From: Gammaproteobacteria bacterium RIFCSPHIGHO2_12_FULL_63_22
GTDB lineage: Bacteria > Pseudomonadota > Gammaproteobacteria > Xanthomonadales > Xanthomonadaceae
Length of the DNA stretch: 64,000 bases
Direction: 5' to 3'
Assembly (NCBI GenBank): GCA_001801685.1
Contig: MGYJ01000090.1
Location: 79,253-143,252, forward strand
The notes beneath the pieces were generated by a model. The model saw only the letters and a list, made by a program, of their open reading frames with translations, was not told the DNA's origin and made no database searches. This document shows, one piece after another, positions 25,721 through 34,700 of the stretch. Each line of letters starts with the position of its first letter. The stretch's first letter is position 1. A program made the translations under genes and the position numbers.

Positions 25721-27709
25721 ATGAGCTATTTCGTAACAGGCGCCACGGGTTTCCTGGGTCGCTTCCTGGTCAGCAAGCTGCTCCAGCGCAAGGGCAGCAT
25801 CCACGTACTGATCCGGAAAGGCTCCGAAAAGAAGCTTGACGCGATCGCGACGAAGATGGGCTGGGACCGGCGGCGGGTGATTGCCGTGACGGGCGACCTG
25901 TCGAAGCCCAAGCTCGGATTGTCCGCGGCGCAGATAAAGGCGCTGACCGGCAAGGTCCAGCATTTCTTCCACCTTGCGGCCATCTACGACCTGTCGGCGG
26001 ATGCCGAATCGCAGAAGATCGCCAACGTCGAGGGAACCCGCCATGCCATCGGCCTGGCGACCGTCATCAAGGCGGGGTGCTTCCACCACACCAGTTCCAT
26101 CGCCGCCGCAGGCCTTTATCCCGGCATCTTCCGCGAGGACATGTTCGACGAGGCCGAAGGCCTCAGCGACCCCTATTTCCGCACCAAGCACGATTCCGAG
26201 GGCCTGGTCCGGACCGAGTGCCGGATTCCCTATCGCATCTACCGGCCCGGCGCTGTCGTAGGCCATTCGCAAACCGGCGAGATCGACAAGATCGACGGGC
26301 CGTATTACCTGTTCAGCCTGATCAAGAAGTTGCGCCAGACCTTGCCCCAGTGGATGCCGACCCTGGGCGTGGAAGGTGGCCGCATCAATATCGTGCCGGT
26401 GGATTTCGTGGTCGATGCCATGGACCACATTGCGCACAAGCGCGGCCTCGACGGCCATTGTTTCCACCTGGTCGACCCCGCGCCGCAGCGTATCGGCGAA
26501 GTACTCAACGTCTTCTGCCGCGCCGCACATGCGCCCGAGATGACCATGCGGCTCGATGCACGCATGTTGGCGGTAGTGCCTGCGACCGTGCGCAGCGCGG
26601 TGCTCAACCTCCCGCCCGTGAAGCGATTCACCGGCATGCTGCTCAAGGACCTGCGCATTCCGCCGCAGACCCTGAAATTGCTGACCTATCCGACCCGATT
26701 CGATTGCCGCGAGACGGAGCGTGCGCTGAAGGGAACCAAGATTGCGGTGCCCGAGCTCGAGAGCTACGCCTGGCGCCTGTGGGACTTCTGGGAGCGCCAT
26801 CTGGATCCGGACCTGTTCGTCGACCACACGCTTCGCGGCAAGGTCGAGAATCGCGTCGTGCTGATAACCGGTGGTTCGTCGGGCATCGGCAAGGCGTCGG
26901 CAATCAAGGTGGCCGAAGCAGGTGCGAAAGTGGTGATCGTTGCCCGTGGCGAAGCCGAGTTGCACGAGACGCGCGACCAGATCATCGCGGCGGGTGGCAA
27001 GTGCTGGGCCTATACCTGCGACCTGACCGACCTGGCGTCCTGCGATGAACTGATCAAGAAGGTCCTGCACGACCACAAGCACGTGGACGTGCTGGTCAAT
27101 AACGCGGGCCGTTCCATTCGCCGCTCGGTGGAAGCCAGCTATGACCGCTTCCACGACTACGAACGCACGATGCAGCTCAACTACTTCGGCTGCCTGCGCC
27201 TGATCATGGGCTTCCTGCCCGGCATGACGACACGCCGCAAAGGCCACATCATCAATATCTCGTCGATTGGCGTGCTGGCCAGCTCGCCCCGGTTCTCGGC
27301 GTATGTGGCGTCAAAGGCGGCGCTGGATGCCTTCAGCCGTTGCGCGCAGGCCGAGTTCAGCGGCAAGAACATCGCCTTTACCACGGTCAACATGCCCTTG
27401 GTGAAGACCCCGATGATTGCACCGACCAAGATGTACGACTCTATCCCGACCCTGTCGCCTGAAGAGGCCGCGGACCTGGTCGTGAAGGCGATCATCGAAC
27501 GTCCGAGCCGCGTGGCCACGCGCATGGGTATCTTCGCCGCGACCCTCAATGCACTCGTGCCGAAGGCCTACGAGGTCATCATGAACACGGCGTTCGAGAT
27601 GTTCCCGGATTCCGCCGCGGCCAAGGGTGATCGCAAGGCGCTGCGCCAGGAGCATCCGACCAACGAGCAGATTGCATTTGCCGCCGTGATGCGCGGCGTC
27701 CACTGGTAG
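25721..27709 (+). CDS. Fatty acyl-CoA reductase, alcohol-forming (two fused SDR domains)
   Basis: A 662-residue protein with two dehydrogenase domains. The N-terminal extended SDR (about 1-370) starts YFVTGATGFLGRFLVSKLL and has the catalytic Tyr152-x3-Lys156 (PYFRTKHDSE). The C-terminal classical SDR (about 375-600) has LITGGSSGIGKASA, NNAGRSIRRS and Tyr528-x3-Lys532 (AYVASKAALDAFSRC). Length, domain order and the C-terminal end QIAFAAVMRGVHW match, from memory, the Marinobacter enzyme Maqu_2507 (661 residues), which reduces acyl-CoA all the way to fatty alcohol with NADPH. The start at 25721 precedes the Rossmann motif directly. It faces an acyl-CoA-binding protein gene. Wax-ester or other neutral-lipid synthesis is the likely role; no wax synthase is in the window. 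Confidence 0.9.
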   Translation: MSYFVTGATGFLGRFLVSKLLQRKGSIHVLIRKGSEKKLDAIATKMGWDRRRVIAVTGDLSKPKLGLSAAQIKALTGKVQHFFHLAAIYDLSADAESQKIANVEGTRHAIGLATVIKAGCFHHTSSIAAAGLYPGIFREDMFDEAEGLSDPYFRTKHDSEGLVRTECRIPYRIYRPGAVVGHSQTGEIDKIDGPYYLFSLIKKLRQTLPQWMPTLGVEGGRINIVPVDFVVDAMDHIAHKRGLDGHCFHLVDPAPQRIGEVLNVFCRAAHAPEMTMRLDARMLAVVPATVRSAVLNLPPVKRFTGMLLKDLRIPPQTLKLLTYPTRFDCRETERALKGTKIAVPELESYAWRLWDFWERHLDPDLFVDHTLRGKVENRVVLITGGSSGIGKASAIKVAEAGAKVVIVARGEAELHETRDQIIAAGGKCWAYTCDLTDLASCDELIKKVLHDHKHVDVLVNNAGRSIRRSVEASYDRFHDYERTMQLNYFGCLRLIMGFLPGMTTRRKGHIINISSIGVLASSPRFSAYVASKAALDAFSRCAQAEFSGKNIAFTTVNMPLVKTPMIAPTKMYDSIPTLSPEEAADLVVKAIIERPSRVATRMGIFAATLNALVPKAYEVIMNTAFEMFPDSAAAKGDRKALRQEHPTNEQIAFAAVMRGVHW

Positions 27710-27724
27710 GACGCCGGGTTTCGC

Positions 27725-28708
27725 CTATTCGCAAAGGCGCCAGCGGACGGCCTGCTTGGAGTCCGCCGGCGGGTTGAGCTGAATGCGGGTAAATCGCATC
27801 TCCTCGTTTTGCACGAGGATGCGACACGCTTCGGCGACCAGCACCTTGTCCTTGCCATCGGTGTGATTGAGCGTGATCAGCAGCGTTCGCGGCGCGGACC
27901 ACGCTGCGGTAGCGACCTGGCTGATTTGCGATACCTGCTTCGCCGCGTCGGCGCGCCGCTTCGCCAATTGTTCCGGCGAGAGGCGGGCGACGGCCTCCAT
28001 GGCCTCGGCGGTCGCGTTGAGCTGCTGGAGCATCGCGTCCTGGGCAGGCTGGGGTGCCGAAGGCAACCCCGTGGACTGCGACGAGGATGCAAGGGGCGCA
28101 GGAGGGGCCGCGGCGGCTGGCGAGGCGGGGCTCATCACCTGTCCCACGGCGAAGACCACCACGCCTGCGAGTCCGCTGGCCAGCAGTCCCTTCCACAGGC
28201 CCGTGCGGGTCGCGGCAGAGGCCTGGCCCTGGACCTGATCCAGAAGCTTGTCATTTAGGAATGGCCGGAGCTTGGGCCAGAGATGGATGCCATCGATAAG
28301 CTGGACATGGCCTTCGGCGGCGACAGTGGCCGCACGGTGCTCGATGGAGCCCAGGGTGATGAGGATGCCGCGCGCTGCGCCGCGCAATCGAACGGCCGCT
28401 TCGAACTCACGCACGCTGGACTCGCCGAGACGGTAGGCCGTGCCGTGCTTGTAGTCGAGCAGTACTTTTTCATTGCCGTGCCGGAGCAGGAAGTCGGTGC
28501 CGCCATTGGAGGAATCGGCCAGCACCTGATAGCCCTCGCGTTGTAGGGCCTCCAGGACGATGGCAATGCAATCACGCCACTTCAGCGTAGCCAGCGACTG
28601 GATGCCCAATTCCGTTTCGGCCTTCCGGCGACGGCTGACGCCGAACCAGAAGGCCGTGATTGCAAGACCCGCCGCCGCCACGAACAAAGCGACCATCCAT
28701 ACCGACAT
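27725..28708 (-). CDS. Membrane-anchored Mrr-like endonuclease-fold protein
   Basis: A 327-residue protein with two predicted transmembrane helices (about 4-23 and 173-192) around a PD-(D/E)xK-type domain. Residues 40-130 carry the expected order: W44RDCIAIVLEALQREGY, GGTDFLLR (Asp72) and KVLLDYKHGT (Asp85-x-Lys87), as in the Mrr_cat-like group. The region after the second helix (about 205-327) is alanine/proline-rich, then an alpha-beta segment with two cysteines, probably periplasmic. It is not a typical restriction enzyme: there is no methylase or specificity partner. I cannot state its role. Confidence 0.7.
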   Translation of the reverse strand: MSVWMVALFVAAAGLAITAFWFGVSRRRKAETELGIQSLATLKWRDCIAIVLEALQREGYQVLADSSNGGTDFLLRHGNEKVLLDYKHGTAYRLGESSVREFEAAVRLRGAARGILITLGSIEHRAATVAAEGHVQLIDGIHLWPKLRPFLNDKLLDQVQGQASAATRTGLWKGLLASGLAGVVVFAVGQVMSPASPAAAAPPAPLASSSQSTGLPSAPQPAQDAMLQQLNATAEAMEAVARLSPEQLAKRRADAAKQVSQISQVATAAWSAPRTLLITLNHTDGKDKVLVAEACRILVQNEEMRFTRIQLNPPADSKQAVRWRLCE

Positions 28709-28795
28709 GAATCAACTCCAGCAAGCGTGCACAGTCGGGAAGGATAACGCGTCAGCGGGATATTTTCGGACGCCGCCGCCGATGCACGAAAGATA

Positions 28796-28817
28796 AAGGC
28801 CCGGTTTCCCGGGCCTT
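28796..28817 (-). terminator. Intrinsic terminator downstream of the phasin-like gene
   Basis: A 9-bp perfect stem (AAGGCCCGG with CCGGGCCTT) and 4-nt loop; read on the minus strand it is followed by TTTATCTTT. It lies about 90 nt past the phasin-like stop codon, between that gene and the Mrr-like gene. Confidence 0.7.
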
Positions 28818-28906
28818 CATCCTTGCTTAAAGCGCCCACCAGCCGGAAGTCGTGAGGGGAGGGGTCTTACGAGTTCCGTGCGGCTGGCGGGCACAACTGG
28901 TGCAAC

Positions 28907-29500
28907 TCAGGATTGCGGTGCAACCGGCTTGGCGGCCTTCGGAAGCGTCTTGCGCGCCGGCTTGCGGGTGGCCTTGGCGGCAACCTTTGCAGCAGGCTTG
29001 CGGACGGCCTTCTTCGGCTTGGCGGCAGCAGCACGGGGCTTCTTTACCGGGGCGCCGGCCTTGGCCTTGCGCGAATGCGCGGAAAGCGCATCAACGCGTG
29101 CGGTCAGTTCTGCGAGCTCTTCGCGGCCCGGAATGCCGAGGCGGTTGAGCGCACGCTGCACACGATCCTCGAAAACTTTCTCAAGGCGGTCCCAGGTGTC
29201 GGAAGCGCGGCCGCGAACGGCGCCAACGCGATCTTCCATGGCGTCACGGACGGCATCGACCTTGCCGGTGGCGAGCTTGCGGGTTGTCTTTTCGATGTTC
29301 ATGCCTTCATTCACCAGCGCTTCGAACAACTTCGAGCCTTCGCCCTGTGCGCGGGTGAACGCGCCCACGCCGGCCATCCAGATCTGCTGGGCGGATTCCA
29401 CCAGCGAACGCGAAAGGTGCTCGGCACGCGCCTGGATTTCGGCGGCATTGGACTTGGATGCAGCGGGTTTCGCACGCGCGGTCTTCTTGAGCTTGGCCAC
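28907..29500 (-). CDS. Phasin-family, PhaF/PhaI-like granule-associated protein
   Basis: A 197-residue protein with two regions. Residues about 25-140 form an amphipathic helical phasin-type segment (SLVESAQQIWMAGVGAFTRAQGEGSKLFEALVNEGMNIE), which in PhaI/PhaF coats polyhydroxyalkanoate granules. Residues about 145-197 are a lysine/alanine/proline-rich tail (KKPRAAAAKPKKAVRKPAAKVAAKATRKPARK) like histone H1, which in PhaF binds DNA nonspecifically. No PHA synthase is in the window, but a PHA-system protein gene lies 0.9 kb away. It may coat other lipid inclusions. It is flanked by its own terminator. Confidence 0.88.
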   Translation of the reverse strand: MAKLKKTARAKPAASKSNAAEIQARAEHLSRSLVESAQQIWMAGVGAFTRAQGEGSKLFEALVNEGMNIEKTTRKLATGKVDAVRDAMEDRVGAVRGRASDTWDRLEKVFEDRVQRALNRLGIPGREELAELTARVDALSAHSRKAKAGAPVKKPRAAAAKPKKAVRKPAAKVAAKATRKPARKTLPKAAKPVAPQS

Positions 29501-29698
29501 GAATTACTCCGAAAGGTTTATTGGGCACGGGCCCGATGTGGCGCCAATCTGACGCCGCTGTCTAGAGTTTTCACACCAGTACCGACAATGCGACAGGCTT
29601 TCGCGAAAAGCCCGGAGGCCGCATGCTATCGCCATGCCCAAGCCGCCCGCATCCAAGCCACGTGAAGTTCGCTGGCCCCGCCCGGCCAGGGTGCGTCC

Positions 29699-30427
29699 AT
29701 GAGTGCCGAGTTTCGCCAGCGCCTGGCGCGTCGCCTGGAATGGCAGAGGGCGTTGAACGACCCGGTAAAGGAACCGCGGAATTCGCTGGCTACGCTAGCG
29801 CCGCTTCGCCAGTGGCAGTCGCGACGGCTGGCGCAGAGTTTCAAGGATTTCCTCGCGAATCCCGCAATGAGTCCGGCCGCGGAGTTCTTCCTCAGCGACC
29901 TGTATGCGGACCGTGATTTTTCCGCACGCGATCGCGATGCTGCTCGCGTACTGCCGATGATGTCGCGATTCCTGCCCGATTCGCTGCTGCGGGCTGCCAC
30001 CGATGCCATCGAGCTGGCGGTGCTGAGCCACGCACTCGACATGCGAATGGCCGAGCATCTCGCCGCACGACCCAATCCCAAGGCGGCCATCACGATCGCC
30101 GACTACACGCGCGCCTACCAGCATGGCAACTACCGGCGCCTGCGCCAGCACCAGATCGAACTGGTGCTGCGCGTGGGCCAGGCGCTGGACGCTGCGGTCA
30201 AGAAACACGGGGTGTACAAGTTGCTCAGGGCGGCCCGGATCCCGGCGCAGATGGCCGGCCTGTCGGAGCTGCAGGGATTCCTGGAGCGGGGTTTCCACGC
30301 GTTCGATGCCCTGGGCGGCGCCGATGATTTCCTCGACCAGGTGGCGGCCAGGGAGCGGGAAGTGTCGCGTCGCCTGTTCGCGGCTCACCCCAGGCCGTTC
30401 GATCAACTGAACTCTTCGTCCAGGTAA
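29699..30427 (+). CDS. Conserved hypothetical protein with FFLSDLY motif
   Basis: A 242-residue soluble, mostly helical protein I cannot assign. A notable segment is PAAEFFLSDLYADRDFSARDRDAARVLPMMSRFLP (about 58-93), of the kind FFxxDLYxxxDFxxRDxxxxRVxP, which I recall from uncharacterised proteobacterial proteins. No signal peptide or membrane segment is visible. It sits between the phasin-like gene (divergent) and the PHA-system gene, whose 3' end it overlaps tail to tail by 25 nt. A storage-related role is possible by context only. Confidence 0.7.
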   Translation: MSAEFRQRLARRLEWQRALNDPVKEPRNSLATLAPLRQWQSRRLAQSFKDFLANPAMSPAAEFFLSDLYADRDFSARDRDAARVLPMMSRFLPDSLLRAATDAIELAVLSHALDMRMAEHLAARPNPKAAITIADYTRAYQHGNYRRLRQHQIELVLRVGQALDAAVKKHGVYKLLRAARIPAQMAGLSELQGFLERGFHAFDALGGADDFLDQVAAREREVSRRLFAAHPRPFDQLNSSSR

Positions 30428-30678
30428 CGATGGATCTCGCGCTCCACCGGCCCACGCAGCGCCATCAGCAGGAATCCCAGGTTGGCCGTCACGTGGACCA
30501 GCTTGGACGTGACCATGATGTACCCGTCGACGCCGCTGCGCTGGAAGTGCAAGGTATTGCCTTCCCAGCGATAGGTCACATCGAATTTCTCCGCGATGTG
30601 GTCGGCCACGCGCTGGACCTTTTTCTTGGCTTCGGCCATGGGGCGGGAATGCGGGCGTTTGATTTCGATGCTGGGCAT
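30403..30678 (-). CDS. Putative polyhydroxyalkanoic acid system protein (PHA_gran_rgn family)
   Basis: A 91-residue small protein of the family often annotated as a putative polyhydroxyalkanoic acid system protein. The pattern is IEIKRPHSRPMAEAKKKVQRVADHIAEKFDVTYRWEGNTLHFQRSGVDGYIMV, then a hydrophobic LGFLLMALRGPVEREIHRYLDEEF. The ATG at 30678 was chosen at the conserved start. Family members occur near phasins, and a phasin-like gene is 0.9 kb away. The molecular function is not established. The overlap with the convergent hypothetical gene is 25 nt. Confidence 0.83.
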   Translation of the reverse strand: MPSIEIKRPHSRPMAEAKKKVQRVADHIAEKFDVTYRWEGNTLHFQRSGVDGYIMVTSKLVHVTANLGFLLMALRGPVEREIHRYLDEEFS

Positions 30679-30795
30679 GGTTCCTGATCCACGGCGGATT
30701 GGCGCCGCATGCGACCTATTCTGCGTGGTTTTGACGTCAGCACCAAGAACCGGGACCAACCCGTGTGCTAGATTCGGCGCTCGGAGGGAGTAGGG

Positions 30796-31674
30796 ATGCA
30801 ATTGACGTTTCCCAATGGCGAGCACCCCGGTGTCGCCTTTGACCATGGTGAGCTAAGCATCGGTAGCCGACAGGGCCAGGGCATTTGCCTTCCGGACCAC
30901 TCGTTGGCGCCGCACCACGTCAGCCTGGTCTCCGACCGGCGCGGCGTCTGGCTTCGCGTGCCCGCGGGTACGCCCGGCGTCCACCTCAACGCCCGACCGG
31001 TCAAGCGCGCTGCTCTGCTGCATGTGGGCGACCAGGTTTGCCTCGAGAAAGTGCAGATCGTCCTGGGTGAAAACGACGCCGGGCTGATCGACCGAAAGAT
31101 TCCTGCCGCCGAGCCTGCCTCGCTGGGCGAAGCGCAGCGCGTAAGTGCCAGCCGGGTAGTGATTCGCGCCCTGTCCGGCGCCCTGTATGGACGGAGTTTC
31201 ACGCTGACCGAGCCCAAGGTCGTGGGGCGTGCACCCGATTGCGACATCCGCATCGACGACCCTGCGCTTGCCGAGCGCCAGGCGCAATTCGAGCTGCACA
31301 CGGACAAGGTCGTGCTGCGCGCCTTGGGCGACAGCGAGTTCACCACGGTCAATGGCGTGCCGGTGCGGGACGCAGTGCTGTCTCCCGGAGACCAGATTGT
31401 GATCGACGGCCACCGCTTCCTGCTCGAAGCCCCGGGGCTTCCTGCACGCGGCCAGGCCGGTGTTCGCGGCGCGGGTGCGATGGCCCACACCCAGACCATG
31501 AAGTCGGTGAAAGTACCCGGCCCTTACACGACTGCTGCAAATCCCGACGAGCCGGCGGACACGCCACCGCCCGCGGACCCCGGCGCACTGTGGTGGCTGA
31601 TTGCCGCGGCTGCCGTACTCGCGGCAGCCATGACCGCGTTGCTGGTCTATTCGCCGGGGCTCGGCGCCGCCTGA
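30796..31674 (+). CDS. Tail-anchored protein with two FHA domains
   Basis: A 292-residue protein with two forkhead-associated (FHA) folds, about 1-95 (IGSRQGQGICLPDHSLAPHHVSL) and about 120-215 (VGRAPDCDIRIDDPALAERQAQF), then a Pro-rich linker and one C-terminal transmembrane helix (about 268-288, ALWWLIAAAAVLAAAMTALLVY). FHA domains normally bind phosphothreonine, but the canonical Ser-Arg-x-His of the binding loop is altered in both (APHHV; AERQAQ), so binding may be phospho-independent. A GGAGGGAG ribosome site precedes the ATG. It is 66 nt upstream of the GGDEF-EAL gene. No Ser/Thr kinase gene is nearby. Confidence 0.88.
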   Translation: MQLTFPNGEHPGVAFDHGELSIGSRQGQGICLPDHSLAPHHVSLVSDRRGVWLRVPAGTPGVHLNARPVKRAALLHVGDQVCLEKVQIVLGENDAGLIDRKIPAAEPASLGEAQRVSASRVVIRALSGALYGRSFTLTEPKVVGRAPDCDIRIDDPALAERQAQFELHTDKVVLRALGDSEFTTVNGVPVRDAVLSPGDQIVIDGHRFLLEAPGLPARGQAGVRGAGAMAHTQTMKSVKVPGPYTTAANPDEPADTPPPADPGALWWLIAAAAVLAAAMTALLVYSPGLGAA

Positions 31675-31740
31675 CTCTTCGGTGCTAGGTTCCTGGCGCG
31701 GCGAGCGGTATCCTGAAAAGCTCGCAAGCAGGGAAACCCA

Positions 31741-34700
31741 GTGAGCCTGGTGGAGGCCTTTGAATCGTCGGAAAGCATCGTCGCGCTGCTGAGCGCAGCC
31801 GACGGGCGTTTCATCGACATCAACCCGGCCTTCGAAAACCTCACCGGTTATGCGCGTGCCGATGTGATCGGCCGAATGCCGATCGATGTCGGCCTCTGGT
31901 CCGACCTGGAATTCCGCGCCCAGTTGTGGGAGAGCCTGAGAGCCCACCGTCGAATCGTTGACGCGCCGGCCGAAGTGCGTTGTGCGGACGGCAGGGTGGT
32001 ATTCGGGCGCCTGCATGTCGAACTGCTGCGTCGCGCCGACGAAAGCTTGCTGTTCTGCCTGCTGCAGATTCTTCCCGAGCACCACAAGGTTGATGAAGGG
32101 AACCGCCGCGAGAGCCTCTATCGTGACCTCTTTCTCTCTGCATCCGAAGGCATCTACCGAAGCCTGCCTGGCGGAGGCTTCCTCGATGCCAATCCTGCGA
32201 TGGCCCGCATCCTCGGTTATGACTCTCCCGTGGAGTTGTTGCAGGCGCATGGAAAACGGGCCCGCGACATCTACGTGGACCAGGAGTCCGACCAGGTCGA
32301 ACACGACCGGCTGCTGCAGCTCGGCCGGATCGACCAGGTGCGTGTGCAGGTATACCGTCGCGACGGAAGCCGGATCTGGGTCAGCGAAAACGCGCGAGTC
32401 ATCCGCGATCCGGCCGGCGAACCCATCTTCTTCGAGGGCACGCTCGAGGACATCACCGCGCAGGTCGAAGCCGAGCAGGCGCTGGCGCAATCGCAGAACC
32501 TGTACCAGGTACTGCTCGACAACAGTCGCGATGGCGTCTTCCTGATCCAGCGCGGCATCGTGCGCTTCGCCAATCCGGCCATGTCGAGCATGCTCGGCTA
32601 CCAGCCGGGCGAGCTGATCGGCAAGGCGTACATGGACCTGGTGGACGAACACGATGTGCCGGCCCAGTTGGAACGCAGGCGGCAGCGCGAAGCGGGTTCC
32701 CGCGAGTTGCAGATGTACGAAATAACGATGGTGGCGCGCGATGGCAGGCGCGTGCTTTGTGAAGTGCGGGCCGATGCCGTGGACTACCAGGGCGACATCG
32801 CCTCGACCGGCACGCTTCGCGACGTGACCGACGAACGAAAGAGCCAACGCGCGCTGGTGGAAGCGGAGCGACGCTATCGGGAATTGTTCGAGGATTCCCC
32901 TGTGGGCCTCTTCCGCAGCAGTCTCGACGGCGAGATCAGCGAAGTGAATCCGGCGATGGCGGCGATGCTCGGCTTCCCGAGTCCCGAGGCATTGAAACAG
33001 CGCTTCGGCAGCATGCTGGAAGTCTATGCCGACCCGTCCGAGCGCCAACTGCTGGTCGAACGAGCGCTGCGCGACGGCGCCTTCAACCACCACGAGACCC
33101 AGGTCCGTGATATCGAGGGCAACACCCGCTGGGTCAGCACCAACGTGCGTCTCACCCGGGACGAAAACGGCCGACCGGCGCACTTCACCGGATCGGCGCT
33201 GGACGTGCAGGACCGGCGCGAGATGCAACAGGCACTGATCAGTTCGGAAAACAAGTACCGGACTCTGGTCGAACAAAGCCACGTGGGCGTCTTCATCCTG
33301 GACCATGCACGGATCGTGTACGTCAACCAGGCGCTGTGCGAAATGCTCGGGTTCACGTCCGAGGAACTGATCGGCAAGGCCTACGACCAGATCCTCGCGC
33401 CGGAAGCACTCGAGGAAGGACTGCCGATCCGGGAGTCCGCCAACGACACCGACGAACTGACCCGCGATTTCGAGAGCTGCCTGCTGCATCAGAACGGCCA
33501 GCGCGTCTATGCCCAGGTGAGCGTGTGGCCGGTGCAGGTGGACGGCCGCAGGCACCTGACGGGCACCATCATCGACATTACCCGGCAGCGCGAGGCGGAA
33601 TCCCGCCTGCGATTCCACGCCAACCATGACCCGCTGACCGGCTTGCCCAATCGGGCCCTGTTCAACCGCATGCTCGGTGAACGATTGATTCCGGACGAGC
33701 GCCGGGGCCGGTTCTCCTACGCCGTGCTCTATCTCGACCTCGACGGTTTCAAGTGGGTGAATGACAGCCTGGGCCACGGCGCCGGCGATCGACTACTGCT
33801 GGAGATCGCGCGTCGCCTGGAAGACGAACTGGCGCCGGAGGTGATGATCGCCCGCTACGGCGGCGATGAGTTCACGCTGCTTCCGGAAGGCCCCTGCGAT
33901 TACGAACGCGCGGTGTCGGTGGCGAAGCGGGTGTTGGCCTTGTTCGAGCGTCCCTTCAGCATCGGCGGGCAGCAGGTCTTTTCGGCCGTCAGCCTGGGCA
34001 TCGTGCTTGGGCGCCCCGATTACGAGTCGCCCGACCAGGTGCTTCGCGATGCCGACAACGCCATGTATCGCGCCAAGGCGGCGGGCAAGTCAGGCTTCGT
34101 GGTCTTCGATGAAGGCATGCATGCCGAGGCGCGCATGCGCCTGCAGATGGAAACCGACTTCCGGCTTGCGCTTGAACGCGCGGAGTTCGTACTGCACTAC
34201 CAGCCCATTGTCGCGCTGGATGGCGGACGCCTGGTCGGGGCCGAGGCGCTGGTGCGCTGGCAGCACCCGCTGCGCGGCCTGCTACAGCCGTCGCAGTTCC
34301 TGCCACTGGCCGAAGAAACCGGGCTGATCGTGGACCTCGATGGTTGGGTAATGCGCGAGGCGTGTCGCCAGCTTGCACTCTGGCGCCACCAGCGACCCGA
34401 TTGGCGCACGCTGGTGATGAACGTCAACGTGGACGAGCGGCAGATGGGCTCGCCCGAGCTCACCGAAGACGTCTTCCACCTGCTGCAGAATTACAAGCTG
34501 CCGCCCAGCTGCCTGCGGCTGGAGGTTACCGAAAGCGTGTTCCGGTCCGGCAGCAGCCACGCCCGCGAGCAGTTGGAAGCTTTGAAGGCCCTGGGTGTCG
34601 GGCTGGCCGTGGACGATTTCGGCACCGGCTATTCGTCGCTCGAGGCGTTTGCAGCTTCGTCCTTTGATGCGCTGAAGGTTGACCAGAGCTTTGTTCGCGA

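Noticed and set aside
30853..33777. A 974-codon open frame on the minus strand across the FHA and PAS-GGDEF-EAL genes
   Set aside because: It is a GC-rich antisense shadow: the plus strand encodes complete recognised domains, while the minus frame has His/Gln/Arg-rich low-complexity content and no recognisable family.
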